Shown piece by piece: positions 1-8,378 of a stretch of 64,000 nucleotides of DNA. This DNA is from Rubritalea profundi. Its GTDB lineage: Bacteria > Verrucomicrobiota > Verrucomicrobiia > Verrucomicrobiales > Akkermansiaceae. The notes beneath the pieces were generated by a model. That model had not been told where the DNA came from. It saw only the letters and a list, made by a program, of their open reading frames with translations, and did not search any database. The first letter of the stretch is position 1, and the number at the start of each line of letters is the position of its first letter. The position numbers were made by a program, and so were the translations under genes. The stretch is taken from NCBI RefSeq assembly GCF_002954445.1, contig NZ_MQWA01000001.1, forward strand, positions 771,931-835,930. The letters run 5' to 3'.

Positions 1-1155
1 CAGGTTAATATGATGATTTTACGGGGGTTCAAAAACAATGGTGGAATGGAGCCGTTTCGCTCAAGCAGCGTAGGTGGCTGATGGACTTGCTCGACGAGTC
101 GCTGGCTCTGGGCGAGCCCGTTATCTGTATGACACATGATCCCATCCACCAACCATTCGATGGGCACTCCATGCTCAACAGTGTTGAAATGCTCGATATC
201 CTCAACGGCTATCCCAATGTGGCTATGTGGCTCGATGGTCATAATCACTCAGGAGAGTATGATTTGGAGGGACGTAGGCATCACCTGAACCTGAAGGGGA
301 TGCAAAACGAGGCGACGAGCTGGTATCAACTCGATTTCAGCTCAGCCAAAATCACTGTTTACCAGGCTGAAAATACCACAACACCTGTATATGATCTGAA
401 TATCCTACGACCCCTGCCAACTGTTACAAGTCCAACGGGATTTACGGTGGAAGAGGCTACGGGTAATGCTTCACTCACCTGGGATGCGGAGCCTGCGGGG
501 GGCCACCCATGTTGTCATCGAACGCCGTCATGTTACCACCCTGAACGCTGAACTGCCCTCTACGGCGCAGACATTGTCGTGGCAAACGGTTACGACGCTC
601 TTCATACCCTCGACGCAAAGTTATCTCGACTCACCTAGTCAGCCAATTTCCGAATACAAGTATCGCATTCGTTTTCTTGGCGGAGGAGCAGAAGGATCGC
701 ACCACTCACAGGCGTTGGCACCCGATGAGGCAGCCCGGATGAGTTACGAGGAATATGCGACTAACCTGGGCACGGGATACGAGCTTCCTGGCGCGGATGC
801 CGATGGAGATGGCATTGAGCAATTCTACGGAACACCTCCGGGAACTGCTGAAAGAGATGCGGCTCGTGAGCTGACGATCACCAGAACCTCTGCCGGCGTT
901 ACGCAATTGGTCTTTTCCTATGATGCGAGTACTCTGACAACTTGGGACGTTGCTTTATCGAATGACCTCAGCGCATGGAAAGCCCTTTCCAAGGATGTCG
1001 ATTATCGTATTGCTCTCACAGAAATATGGACACCTGCAGGCTCATCCCAGAGTTTGACCCGAGTCACCCTTGAGATTATGGATGCCAGTTCCTTTAATTT
1101 TAGTTCTGCGGAATCAAAATATTTTATGAGATTGGTAGTGACTCCATCATCGTAA
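1..1155 (+). pseudogene. Secreted metallophosphoesterase with FN3-like and C-terminal sorting-type region, frameshifted, 5' end outside window
   Basis: The first part reads as the end of a calcineurin-like metallophosphoesterase: VICMTHDPIHQP and LDGHNHSG carry the usual metal-binding His and Asp residues. A fibronectin III-like stretch follows (SPTGFTVEEATGNASLTWD). The frame then breaks in a run of six G near 497-502 and continues one base later as THVVIERRHVTT to the stop at 1155. The tail holds an Asp-rich DADGDGIEQF motif, as in calcium-binding ends of verrucomicrobial secreted proteins. A stop at 6-8 lies in the upstream frame, and adding one T near position 9 would open it, so there may be two indels. 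The substrate is unknown. It is either a decayed gene or holds sequencing errors. Confidence 0.7.
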
Positions 1156-1222
1156 ATAACCGACCCATGAAACGCCTCGCATTCATTACAATCCCCCATC
1201 TTTCTCCGATCTGCACAGCTTG

Positions 1223-2248
1223 CTAGTGCTTGGACCAGAAGCCTTTGCTGTCGAGATACCGCGCAAAGTACACCAGCCCCAACATGATAGGAATCTCCCA
1301 GAACAGCCCCATGGTAGTTCCTAGTGCTGCTACCGATCCCACACCATAGGTGGCAATGGCGGTAGCGATCGCGATCTCGAAATGGCTGGAGGATCCGATG
1401 ATTACCGTGATGACTGCCTCCCGATACATCAGTCGGAGAAGCCTTGTCATCAGGAGATTGAACCCCACGACGATGACGAACCCCAACAGCAGCGGCACCG
1501 ATATCAACAACAGAGATCCTGGATTGCCCATGAGCGTCGTACCATTCAGTGCGAAAAGCACGATCAGCGTGACCAGCAGCGCGCCCATCGAGACCCGGCC
1601 AAGAACGGGGCGGTAGACATCATCAAACCATGCCTCCCCCTTCCAAGGGATAACAATCTTGCGCGTCAACAGTCCGAGCAACATCGGCAACCCGATGAAG
1701 ACGAGAACTGAGATCACCAGCCCCCATCGATCGATCTCGATGTTCTGGATCCCCGTGAGGAGAGCAACGAATGGTGCATAGAAAATCATGATCGTGATGG
1801 TATTGAGACTAGTGTTGACGACGTTCTGCTCCTGGTTGCCATCGGCCATCGCACCCCAGACCAGAACCATCGCCGTGCACGGGCTGGCACTGAGGAGAAT
1901 CACCGCGACGAAAAGCTCGTCGTGGCCAGACAGGAAGATCTTCGCCAGCCCAAATCCTACCAGCGGGGCGACCAGCCAATTCGATACGAAGGTCAATAAG
2001 ATGGGCTTGGGCGTCTCCCTGAGCTTGCGTAACTCCGAAGCCCTCAAGTTGAGTACCGCCGGATACATCATGAAGAATAGGCAGAGACCGATCGGGATCG
2101 AGATCCCCCGAATGGAAAAACTTTCGATAGATTCACCGATCGTAGTGTAGCGAGACAACCAACCGCCAGCCACCATGCAGAGTGGAATCCAGAGCACCAA
2201 ATACTTTTCGAAGGTGCCTAGTTTAACCTCTGGTTGATCTACTTTCAT
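1223..2248 (-). CDS. acr3: ACR3-family arsenite efflux permease
   Basis: This 341-residue polytopic membrane protein has about ten hydrophobic segments and matches the arsenical-resistance-3 family in length and motifs. The essential family cysteine is in SPCTAMVLVW (C124), and the conserved glutamate near the end is in FWEIPIM (E318). The family exports arsenite across the inner membrane using proton motive force. No arsR, arsC or other ars gene is adjacent, so the gene stands alone among unrelated accessory genes. The start at 2248 gives the normal N-terminus with FEKYLVLWIPLCMVAG as the first membrane segment. Confidence 0.9.
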   Translation of the reverse strand: MKVDQPEVKLGTFEKYLVLWIPLCMVAGGWLSRYTTIGESIESFSIRGISIPIGLCLFFMMYPAVLNLRASELRKLRETPKPILLTFVSNWLVAPLVGFGLAKIFLSGHDELFVAVILLSASPCTAMVLVWGAMADGNQEQNVVNTSLNTITIMIFYAPFVALLTGIQNIEIDRWGLVISVLVFIGLPMLLGLLTRKIVIPWKGEAWFDDVYRPVLGRVSMGALLVTLIVLFALNGTTLMGNPGSLLLISVPLLLGFVIVVGFNLLMTRLLRLMYREAVITVIIGSSSHFEIAIATAIATYGVGSVAALGTTMGLFWEIPIMLGLVYFARYLDSKGFWSKH

Positions 2249-2457
2249 TCTTTTGGTTCGTTCGGATTCGCAGGAGATTCTTGCCTATTCGGCTCTGCGC
2301 TATTCCTGCAGACTTAGAGAGTTATTTTTAAACATATTTCATCCCTTTCTAATAGAATTAATTACTAGAAAACTCTTTTTCAAGACTTCACCTTATCTTG
2401 TTTTTTAGCTGCGCAGCCAGGGATTTTCGCTTAGTCACCGAGCATGATCCTGCGCGG

Positions 2458-2481
2458 GACTATGAGACAGACTATGAGACA
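2458..2481. repeat. 12-bp tandem duplication
   Basis: GACTATGAGACA occurs twice in direct succession in the noncoding stretch upstream of acr3. No function is evident. Confidence 0.7.
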
Positions 2482-2493
2482 TGCAGTGAATGG

Positions 2494-2520
2494 AGGCAGC
2501 GTTTTCGGCTGCTTTATTTG
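2494..2520 (+). terminator. Possible Rho-independent terminator
   Basis: GCAGC and GCTGC (2496-2500, 2508-2512) form a short stem around GTTTTCG, followed by TTTATTT on the plus strand. No plus-strand gene obviously ends here, so it may be a chance hairpin or the trace of a lost gene. The rest of the 2249-2539 gap shows nothing more than the 12-bp duplication. Confidence 0.3.
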
Positions 2521-2539
2521 TCATACACGAACCGATGCG

Positions 2540-2947
2540 TTAGACCCCGGAAATACACCTAGCGAATACGTATATGGTAGTGCCAATTACTTGTAGAACT
2601 CCACCCCCAGCACCAATCATGAGACTGTGAGTTTCACTGACCTTGAGCTCCTTCTTTGCTTGAGGGCTCATCGCATCTTGCGCCTCGGCGATGAGCTCCT
2701 CGCGTGGCCATCTCGTATTTCGCAGCGGCACGAAAAAGCGGGTCCCGTTTGCGTCTCCGGTCTCGATCCAATAGCCATGATCGAAGCCAGTTGGATGGTC
2801 TTTATCGACACCTACAGGAAAATAAGTAGGAGGCTTATCCTTAACTTTTCTCCAGTGACCCGATTCCAGTGCTCCGGAGTGAGGTGCGTTGGTCGAACAA
2901 GCGGAAAGGCTCAACGTAACAATCAGCAATTGTATTAGGGTCTTCAT
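2540..2947 (-). CDS. Small lipoprotein of unknown function
   Basis: A start at 2947 rather than 2965 gives a clean lipoprotein signal, MKTLIQLLIVTLSLSAC, with a LSAC lipobox at residues 14-17. The mature part of about 119 residues is soluble-looking (PTYFPVGVDKDHP, FDHGYWIETGDANGTRFF) and ends in a hydrophobic segment (SLMIGAGGGVLQVIGTTIYVF) that could be a C-terminal membrane anchor. I do not recognise a family. It lies downstream of, and on the same strand as, the signal-peptide protein at 2980-3575, 32 bp away, so the two are probably co-transcribed. Confidence 0.65.
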   Translation of the reverse strand: MKTLIQLLIVTLSLSACSTNAPHSGALESGHWRKVKDKPPTYFPVGVDKDHPTGFDHGYWIETGDANGTRFFVPLRNTRWPREELIAEAQDAMSPQAKKELKVSETHSLMIGAGGGVLQVIGTTIYVFARCISGV

Positions 2948-2979
2948 TTTATTAGCGAACGTCAAAGGCCTGCCACCTG

Positions 2980-3575
2980 CTACTGGGGGCGCACCTCGGA
3001 TTCGGGTTTCGGCTTCTCCTTGCCCTCGGGCTTTGATTCTGGAGCGCTAGCGGGTTGATCCGCGCCGTCTTGTTGAACAAAGTTCGCGTTTTCTTTATCA
3101 ATGATTGCCATCATATCAAGAATTTTGAAGGTTTTTGGAAACAGTTTCGCATACTCCTAGCGTCGGGTTCGAAAAGAGCGAAAGCAAAGGCAACATCACG
3201 CCCAGCCGCCAATCGCAAAACCTCAGGCTGGCCGACAACCAGTCGGGCCATCGCATCATCGCCAATTTCACTTACGATGTAGCCGATCTTGCCGGCATGA
3301 TCGCTAGCGTAGTATCCATCTAATCCGCCATACGCTGCAAGCCAGAGCATTACGGACATGAACTTCCTCCGTTTTCGCAAATTATCGCTTTGCTGGCATC
3401 CTTCAACGAGTGCCTTATAATCTATCGAGAAGGTTGCAGTCATTTCCTTCATGCCATAACCTGGACCAAGCTCGTCTTGGGCTTGCTCGCGAACAGAATT
3501 ATCGCCGGCGTCATCGGCAACAGACGTCATAGAGACTCCCAGCGCGATGACTAGACTTAGCAGTTGAGTCTTCAT
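2980..3575 (-). pseudogene. Signal-peptide protein of unknown function, frameshifted near its C-terminus
   Basis: From ATG 3575 the protein begins with a typical signal peptide (MKTQLLSLVIALGVSMTSVA, cleavage probably before DD). The longer reading from 3650 lacks sense before this Met. As read, the frame stops at 3111 after KPSKFLI. The next frame stays open to 2980 and reads as good protein, KTFKILDMMAIIDKENANF, then a Pro/Glu/Lys-rich tail (PESKPEGKEKPKPES). One missing base between about 3120 and 3165, for instance in the A5 run at 3134-3138, would join them into a protein of about 197 residues. No classical slippery heptamer is in frame, so decay or sequencing error is likelier than programmed shifting. 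No family recognised. Confidence 0.6.
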
Positions 3576-3585
3576 TGTTGAGCAG

Positions 3586-3619
3586 AACGTAAAGCACACC
3601 AATCGCTGATCTTCAGTGC
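3586..3619 (-). repeat. 34-bp element shared with 5779-5812
   Basis: Read on the minus strand, this stretch starts GCACTGA and ends GGTGTGCTTTACGTT. It matches 5779-5812 at 29 of 34 positions in my hand alignment. It ends 10 bp before the start codon at 3575, while the other copy ends 30 bp before ATG 5843, so it could be a promoter, a leader or a recombination boundary. Confidence 0.7.
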
Positions 3620-3760
3620 ACTTCAAATTTAGTAGACTAGGATTCAGCACCTATGAATCAAACAAGCACTCAGCCTCTGAATCAAGCAGTAAGTTAGGGT
3701 CAACATCTGGCAACACGAACAAAAGGAAAATCACTTCAATACTATATCGAGTAGCTTCCA

Positions 3761-3779
3761 TCTATTGATCAGACAATAT
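3761..3779 (+). repeat. 19-bp direct repeat, copy 1 of 3
   Basis: TCTATTGATCAGACAATAT occurs here, at 3968-3986 (one base different) and at 4058-4076. It contains the palindrome TTGATCA followed by CAGACAATAT. Spacing is 207 and 90 bp. Confidence 0.8.
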
Positions 3780-3782
3780 ATA

Positions 3783-3957
3783 CTGAAAATTGAGAACTCC
3801 CTTTATCTGTAAAAGTGATCTAGGTCTATGGTGGGCTATATCAGTCAGGTTTGAGTGGGGATGGCGGGCCTAAATGGCAGACGGAAGTTCGTTGGTGAGG
3901 ACTGAGCGCTGTGAGTCAGCAGCTTCGCTGGAATTATTTTGAGCGACCGAGACGGTC
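3783..3957 (+). repeat. About 180-bp noncoding duplicated element, copy 1
   Basis: This copy matches 4419-4606 almost throughout, with small indels. Shared blocks include CTCCCTTTATCTGTAAA, GGGCTATATCAG, GGAAGTTCG, CTGAGCGCTGTGAGTCAGC and a 3' hairpin GACC-GAGAC-GGTC (extended to GCGACC/GGTCGC in this copy). Stops are scattered in all frames compared between the copies, so it is unlikely to be coding. It could be a structured RNA, a MITE-like element or an ancient duplication. Confidence 0.8.
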
Positions 3958-3967
3958 GCGTTACAAT

Positions 3968-3986
3968 CTCTATTTATCAGACAATA
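3968..3986 (+). repeat. 19-bp direct repeat, copy 2 of 3
   Basis: TCTATTTATCAGACAATAT, one base different from the copies at 3761 and 4058. It lies immediately after the end of the first 180-bp element. Confidence 0.8.
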
Positions 3987-4057
3987 TGAGCTGTGCACGG
4001 CGTTCGACTTTCAGACCTTCGACACTCCCCAGTGCGCGTGATCAATGAGACCGCAAT

Positions 4058-4076
4058 CTCTATTGATCAGACAATA
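4058..4076 (+). repeat. 19-bp direct repeat, copy 3 of 3
   Basis: TCTATTGATCAGACAATAT, identical to the copy at 3761-3779. The preceding sequence is CAATC in both copies 2 and 3. Confidence 0.8.
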
Positions 4077-4284
4077 TGCTCTCTTAGCCGCGCCGGCCTC
4101 TCAGCGGTATTGAGCCACAGGCTGTCCAGATCATCAGAAACCAATTGGGCCAATTCTGAAAAATCCTGCCAATTCTGTATAAAAAATTGTCGTGTCGTGT
4201 GATTGGTGGTGACGATAAGTGATCCTTTTTTCCGGATGAATCTATCGACAAAAATCCACACTCCGCTATCTTCCTCGATCATCC

Positions 4285-4389
4285 ATGAGAACCATCAACG
4301 CACTGATCCTCGCCACCAGCCTGCTCTCCGTCCTCCAGCTGCAGGCGGACAATGCCAAACAGGCTAAAGAGCAGCTGCACACACAGTGA
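4285..4389 (+). pseudogene. Remnant of a secreted-protein gene (signal peptide only)
   Basis: ATG 4285 opens 34 codons that encode a convincing signal peptide, MRTINALILATSLLSVLQ with LQAD as a likely cleavage site, then NAKQAKEQLHTQ and a stop. The reading dissolves into a CACACA-rich stretch and then the second copy of the 180-bp element begins 30 bp later. It is best seen as the 5' end of a gene cut off by insertion or deletion; a genuine 34-residue secreted peptide cannot be excluded. Confidence 0.4.
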
Positions 4390-4418
4390 CACACACACAG
4401 TGAGACAGACTAATTGAC

Positions 4419-4606
4419 CTGAAACCTGAGTTCTCCCTTTATCTGTAAAGGATCTCAAAAATAGATCTGGGTCTATGGAGGGCTATATCAGCCAGAGTTG
4501 TGTGTGTGGATGACGGGACTGAATGGCAGGCGGAAGTTCGCTGGTGAGGTCTGAGCGCTGTGAGTCAGCAGCTTCGCTGGGATTATTTTGAGCGACCGAG
4601 ACGGTC
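4419..4606 (+). repeat. About 180-bp noncoding duplicated element, copy 2
   Basis: This is the second copy of the element at 3783-3957, in the same orientation and about 640 bp downstream. It carries about a dozen extra bases near GGATCTCAAAAATAGATCT, and its terminal hairpin has only the GACC/GGTC core. Confidence 0.8.
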
Positions 4607-4952
4607 AAATCTAGAGCCCTGTCCCCTAGTACGTTCGCCCTAGTACGTTTCCATGAAGCCCATCGAGCCGCTCTGGCAAGCCATCAAGGAATGAATCCTC
4701 GATAACTAACCGAAGCTGAACTGGTTCAACTAGGAAAGGGAACCCACCGGCGCAGAGCCAGGGTGCTTCGACCAAATCCCGGGTTGGAGGCCCAAAGTGG
4801 CTGCTCATCCAATGTTTTGCTCATTGGGGCTTTCCCCCATTGCCATCCCACTGGGCAGTTGTTATAAATCCACCTATTCCACTCTCCTTTATCCCCCCTC
4901 AACTTAACTCCGCGCAAAAAAGAAAACCCCCAGCAATTGCGCGCACTATTTC
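4607..4952. other. Noncoding stretch before the PPOX gene
   Basis: It begins with two near-copies of CCTAGTACGTT(T/C) (about 4624-4650). No gene, hairpin with a T-run or recognisable operator was found. The upstream signal for the PPOX gene presumably lies in its last 100 bases. Confidence 0.4.
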
Positions 4953-5417
4953 ATGAAACCCCAATCCGAATCCGTCGATCTCACCCAGCTGCACGCGCTC
5001 GCCCACACGGTGATCAAGGCTGCCAAGTTCCCCATGCTCGCTACGGTCGACGTGACGGGGCAACCGAGGCTGCGTCCGGTCTCGCCAGTTCGGGTAGATT
5101 CTGATTTCACTGTCTACGTCGCCAATCTGGCCTGCTACCACAAGACCGCCGAAATTGCGGCCAACCCTAGAGTCGAGCTCGCCTATCTCGCACCAAATCA
5201 CGATCAAGTCCGCCTCACCGGAACCGCCGAAGTGGTCACTGAGCAGTCCCTCCTAGAGCAAATCTGGTCCTCCAATCCCCTTCTCAAACAGTATCTAGGA
5301 AGTCCAGAAAACCCAGAATTCATCCTCTATCGGATTGTTCCCGAGCGGGTGCGCTTCATGCGCGAATGGGCACTGGACTACCACGACGTCCCTTCGTCTG
5401 CTGAGGGAAGCCTCTGA
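4953..5417 (+). CDS. Pyridoxamine 5'-phosphate oxidase-like flavin-binding protein
   Basis: The 154-residue protein has the split-barrel fold pattern of PPOX/general stress protein 26 relatives: LATVDVTGQPRLRPVSPV early, then TVYVANLACYHKTAEIAANP and VRLTGTAEVV. The K-T-x-x-I-x-x-N-P signature is typical of these FMN- or F420-binding proteins, whose substrates are usually unknown. It has no signal peptide, so it is cytoplasmic. It lacks the C-terminal extension of true PdxH, so pyridoxal synthesis is unlikely. It stands alone between two noncoding stretches. Confidence 0.8.
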   Translation: MKPQSESVDLTQLHALAHTVIKAAKFPMLATVDVTGQPRLRPVSPVRVDSDFTVYVANLACYHKTAEIAANPRVELAYLAPNHDQVRLTGTAEVVTEQSLLEQIWSSNPLLKQYLGSPENPEFILYRIVPERVRFMREWALDYHDVPSSAEGSL

Positions 5418-5842
5418 GGCTAGTGGCTCAGAGACTTCATCTGCAACCGTGACTCCAGCTCCACCCCCATGTGTCGAGCCAGATCCATCCCCAAAAGCGG
5501 CGTCAAGCCGACCGCACTCCAAAACCCCAAAACTCCCACACGACCTCTTAGCCAGACAATACGAACCACGGTCCTGTTGCAAGAAAATGGCATTTGGTTC
5601 TTTTGGAACTCTGAGTTGTATAAGAAAATAGTAGAACTTGGGCTTTGGTGAGTCAGGTGATGCCTTATCTTGTTCACCGGCTCATCCGTTAGACCGGAAA
5701 CCATGACGCTGCACCCAAGCACTGACCCGCTTATAGCGAGCTAATTATGACAATTTATCACAACCCACAACCTAAAGAGCACTGAGCGACAGCGATCGGT
5801 GTGCTTTACGTTATATAACTGAGGAAGGTTAGAGATATCTGC
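5418..5842. other. Noncoding stretch with a possible gene relic
   Basis: No supported gene. On the minus strand an open frame (5722-5420) contains a hydrophobic run (VGVLGFWSAVGLTPLLGMDL) that might be the relic of a membrane protein, but it has no believable start. GTTAGACC at 5688-5695 also occurs at 2539-2546, and TTATCTTGTT occurs at both sites. The second 34-bp element lies at 5779-5812. Confidence 0.4.
5779..5812 (+). repeat. 34-bp element shared with 3586-3619
   Basis: It starts GCACTGA and ends GGTGTGCTTTACGTT, 30 bp before ATG 5843. The arms AAAG..CAC and GTG..CTTT around it are partly self-complementary, so it may fold. Confidence 0.7.
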
Positions 5843-7212
5843 ATGAAATATAGCTTAATTCGAACATTTGGATACTTTATAGACGGCATTTGGACGGCTT
5901 GGGGAGGCCGTAAAAGGATTGAAGGAAAACAGCGGGGAAACCTTCGACGTCTTCTACAAGAGGCCCGTCAGAGCTCTCCATACTTTAATAAACTTTATGC
6001 TCACTTGCCTGACACAAATCTTGTTAAGCTAAACGATCTGCCTGTAACGTCTAAGGTGGATCTTATGGGTGAATTTGATAATTGGCTCACCGATCGTTCT
6101 TTAACTCTTGCTCAAGTAAGAGAACATATGGGTAATATGGATATGCTTGGCGTTCCGATTGGCCAATATGCCGTTTTTAGAACTTCTGGCAGCTCAGGGG
6201 AACCTGCGGTAGTGGTGCTCCCATCATCTGTACTTGAGTATCTCTTTGGCCTTTCCTTGGCTCGGCTTTCTCTGCGGCAATTAAGAATGACCGGGAAAAT
6301 TCAAAAGACGGGTACTCATCTTATAATTTCTGGGGGAAATGGCCATTTTGCTGGTGTTGGATTTTATAAGCTCATACAAGGTTTAGTTCCACGACTAGCA
6401 AAAAGTTAACTTTTATTTCGGTAGAGCAAGCGATCGGAAAAACGGTACAGCAGCTCAATGGGTTTAAACAAATAACTTCTATAACCACTTATCCAAGTAT
6501 GCTGGAGATTTTGACCCGCGAAAAAGAAGCTGGTCGTTTAGAAATAGAACCTAAATTCTTCAAGGTTGCAGGCGAGACATTCACGGCTGAGCTTCGTAAC
6601 CGCGTTGAAAAAGCATTCCCTTCACTTGAGTTCCGCATTCTTGATACCTATGCCTGTACCGAGTGTCTTTTCATGGCCTTTGAGTGCGATTGTGGCCGTC
6701 AACATGTACTTGAAGATTGGGTCATCTTAGAAGCAGTAGATGAAAACAACCAACCTGTTCGGGATGGGGAACTATCCACCACGGCGTTGTTAACTGTACT
6801 TTCCAATCATGTTCAGCCTTTTATTCGCTATAATATTGGGGATCGCTTGCGATTTTATCGTGACCCTTGTCCATGTGGTTCGCCCTTTAGAAGTTTTCAA
6901 ATTGAGGGAAGGCAGGCAACAGTAGTTCGAGTGGGAAATGTCACTCTATCACCTTTAGCTTTTGATTTAGAACATGACAGCGCTCAGCGAGTGCAATTGG
7001 TCCAAACTTCAGAATGTGTTTTTGAAGTTAGGGCCGATCTTTTAGATCATGAAAATCCAGACCAAATTTTTGAGCCAATAATGCAGTCAGTCAGTGAGGT
7101 GTTTGCAAAAAATGGACTAGTAGATGTGAAAGTTGAAAAAAGTAATGCGCCGCCTCACCTAACTGCAAGTGGTAAGTTTCATGAAGTGATCCCATTGAAA
7201 TGTGATGCTTGA
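5843..7212 (+). pseudogene. PaaK/CapK-like adenylate-forming ligase, split by a one-base frameshift
   Basis: The first part (188 codons from 5843) carries the family's ATP-binding loop RTSGSSGEPAVVV. The frame ends at 6409 just after a run of A (6400-6404). One more A restores LAKKLTFISVEQAIGKT and continues without interruption to 7212 through AGETFTAELRN, YNIGDRLRF and CPCGSPFRSF. The restored protein has about 456 residues, normal for the phenylacetate-CoA ligase/CapK group. These enzymes activate carboxylates as adenylates, often for CoA transfer; the substrate cannot be told here. The segment is AT-richer than the housekeeping genes and stands alone, suggesting transfer. A sequencing indel would also explain the break. 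Confidence 0.8.
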
Positions 7213-7492
7213 GTACGCTCCTATATTTTTCAGACAATGAAACTCCCACACTTTCCAAAACTTCAACTGTCTAAAAGTCAAACCAACGAATTCTGGTGAC
7301 TTCAATCAAAACAATCCATCGCGACCACGCGATCTCCCCCGACTTTCAACCTTCAGACCTTAGACTCTCTCCAACCCCAAAAAACTCCCCCACTCGAACT
7401 CGAAAAACCGGCTAAAATTCGTGATTGATGGGTCGCGTCTCACCTTGTAAGAACCCCTGGTATTTCCATACTATTCTGAAACAACCAAAAAC

Positions 7493-7834
7493 ATGCCGCA
7501 TCGCGATCTATTCACCATTATTTTTGGGCTCCATGTCGTCTGGACTGGCCTTTGGCGCAGTATCCAAGCGGCAGCATACAAGCCAAATTCTCTCTGGTTT
7601 TGCCTGATTATTGGTCTAGTAGCCATTGTTGCGGGCTTTCTCTACCGTAAGCGGCTAGATCGTGCGGCTTCAATCACGGCCTTCTGCGCTGCCGCCATAG
7701 TCTTCGGTTTCTACTTCAGGGAATTTATTACGCAGCCTGAGAAGGACGCGACTTTCCGCGTTGGCTTGGTCATCTTAAGCTCCATCGCGCAGCTAGTGGT
7801 CATTTTTCTACCGCAGAAACGAGTGAGTGCTTAA
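7493..7834 (+). CDS. Small four-helix membrane protein, TMEM14-like appearance
   Basis: This 113-residue protein is almost wholly hydrophobic with four predicted membrane segments (about residues 6-22, 33-51, 60-77 and 88-106). Short charged loops such as YRKRLDR and TQPEKDATFR separate them. Length and layout recall the TMEM14/UPF0136 group, but I see no decisive motif. The start ATG 7493 follows AAAAAC, with no clear Shine-Dalgarno sequence. The 280 bp before it hold nothing recognisable, and no neighbour suggests a role. Confidence 0.55.
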   Translation: MPHRDLFTIIFGLHVVWTGLWRSIQAAAYKPNSLWFCLIIGLVAIVAGFLYRKRLDRAASITAFCAAAIVFGFYFREFITQPEKDATFRVGLVILSSIAQLVVIFLPQKRVSA

Positions 7835-8378
7835 ACGTGTTTATTGGTCAGCCAATAATGGAACTAATACTGCCGCGCATCAAGATTTGTCCAATTAAGA
7901 AGGAACTCTGTAGCTATAGGAATTCCTTTTCACCCGTACGTAGTATTACGTTTTACCAGTTAAGTTATTGTACCACTTAGAGAATCAAAAAAGACAAATG
8001 TTGTTTTTTGGGGCTTTAGAGAAGTGTGCTTCGCGGAACAAATGCGATGCCCAGTCTTGTGCGGAAATCATTGGATATTTAAAAAATATTGCCCGGCGCC
8101 CGCCACATATGAAACCTTATGCAAATAACTCTCTATCTATATTATTATATACTATTGATAGTATTGAAAGTTTGACAAAACCCGGCTTACCGGCGTAGTA
8201 TGCCTTCCCATCGCCCTAACCCAGCCACTCGAAAAAACGAAGAGTCCCAGCCGAGCAAGGCTTGGGGTGACAAGTCTATCTTGAACGTCAGCACCACAAA
8301 ACCTCAATCTACATCGACACCGAATCTTACTCCTACCCCCACTCCACAACTTCATTTAAGCTACTCAGAGGTCGAACT
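7835..8378. other. Noncoding stretch upstream of the PKD protein
   Basis: It contains the first 67-bp direct repeat (7976-8042). Two short open frames, from TTG 7968 to 8198 and from ATG 8200 to 8439, have no family resemblance, and the second runs into the real gene, so I do not count either. A short gene from ATG 7998 cannot be excluded. Confidence 0.4.
7976..8042 (+). repeat. 67-bp direct repeat flanking the PKD-protein gene, left copy
   Basis: It aligns without gaps to 10518-10584, about 48 of 67 positions identical. Shared blocks are CTTAG, AGACAAATG, TTTTTGGGG-like and CGGAA-AAA. The copies lie about 340 bp before and 10 bp after the 8379-10508 gene. Confidence 0.65.

Noticed and set aside
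3111-3575. Programmed -1 frameshifting in the signal-peptide protein.
   Set aside because: No in-frame X-XXY-YYZ slippery heptamer is present near the switch. A plain indel explains it.
2539-5695. GTTAGACC at 2539-2546 and 5688-5695 suggested integron attC ends, the first overlapping a stop codon as in gene cassettes.
   Set aside because: No partner core site (RYYYAAC) at a usable distance and no complementary arms were found at either place, and no integron integrase gene is in the window.
5420-5722. Minus-strand ORF with a hydrophobic stretch.
   Set aside because: No plausible start, no family pattern and no neighbouring support; kept only as a remark in the noncoding entry.
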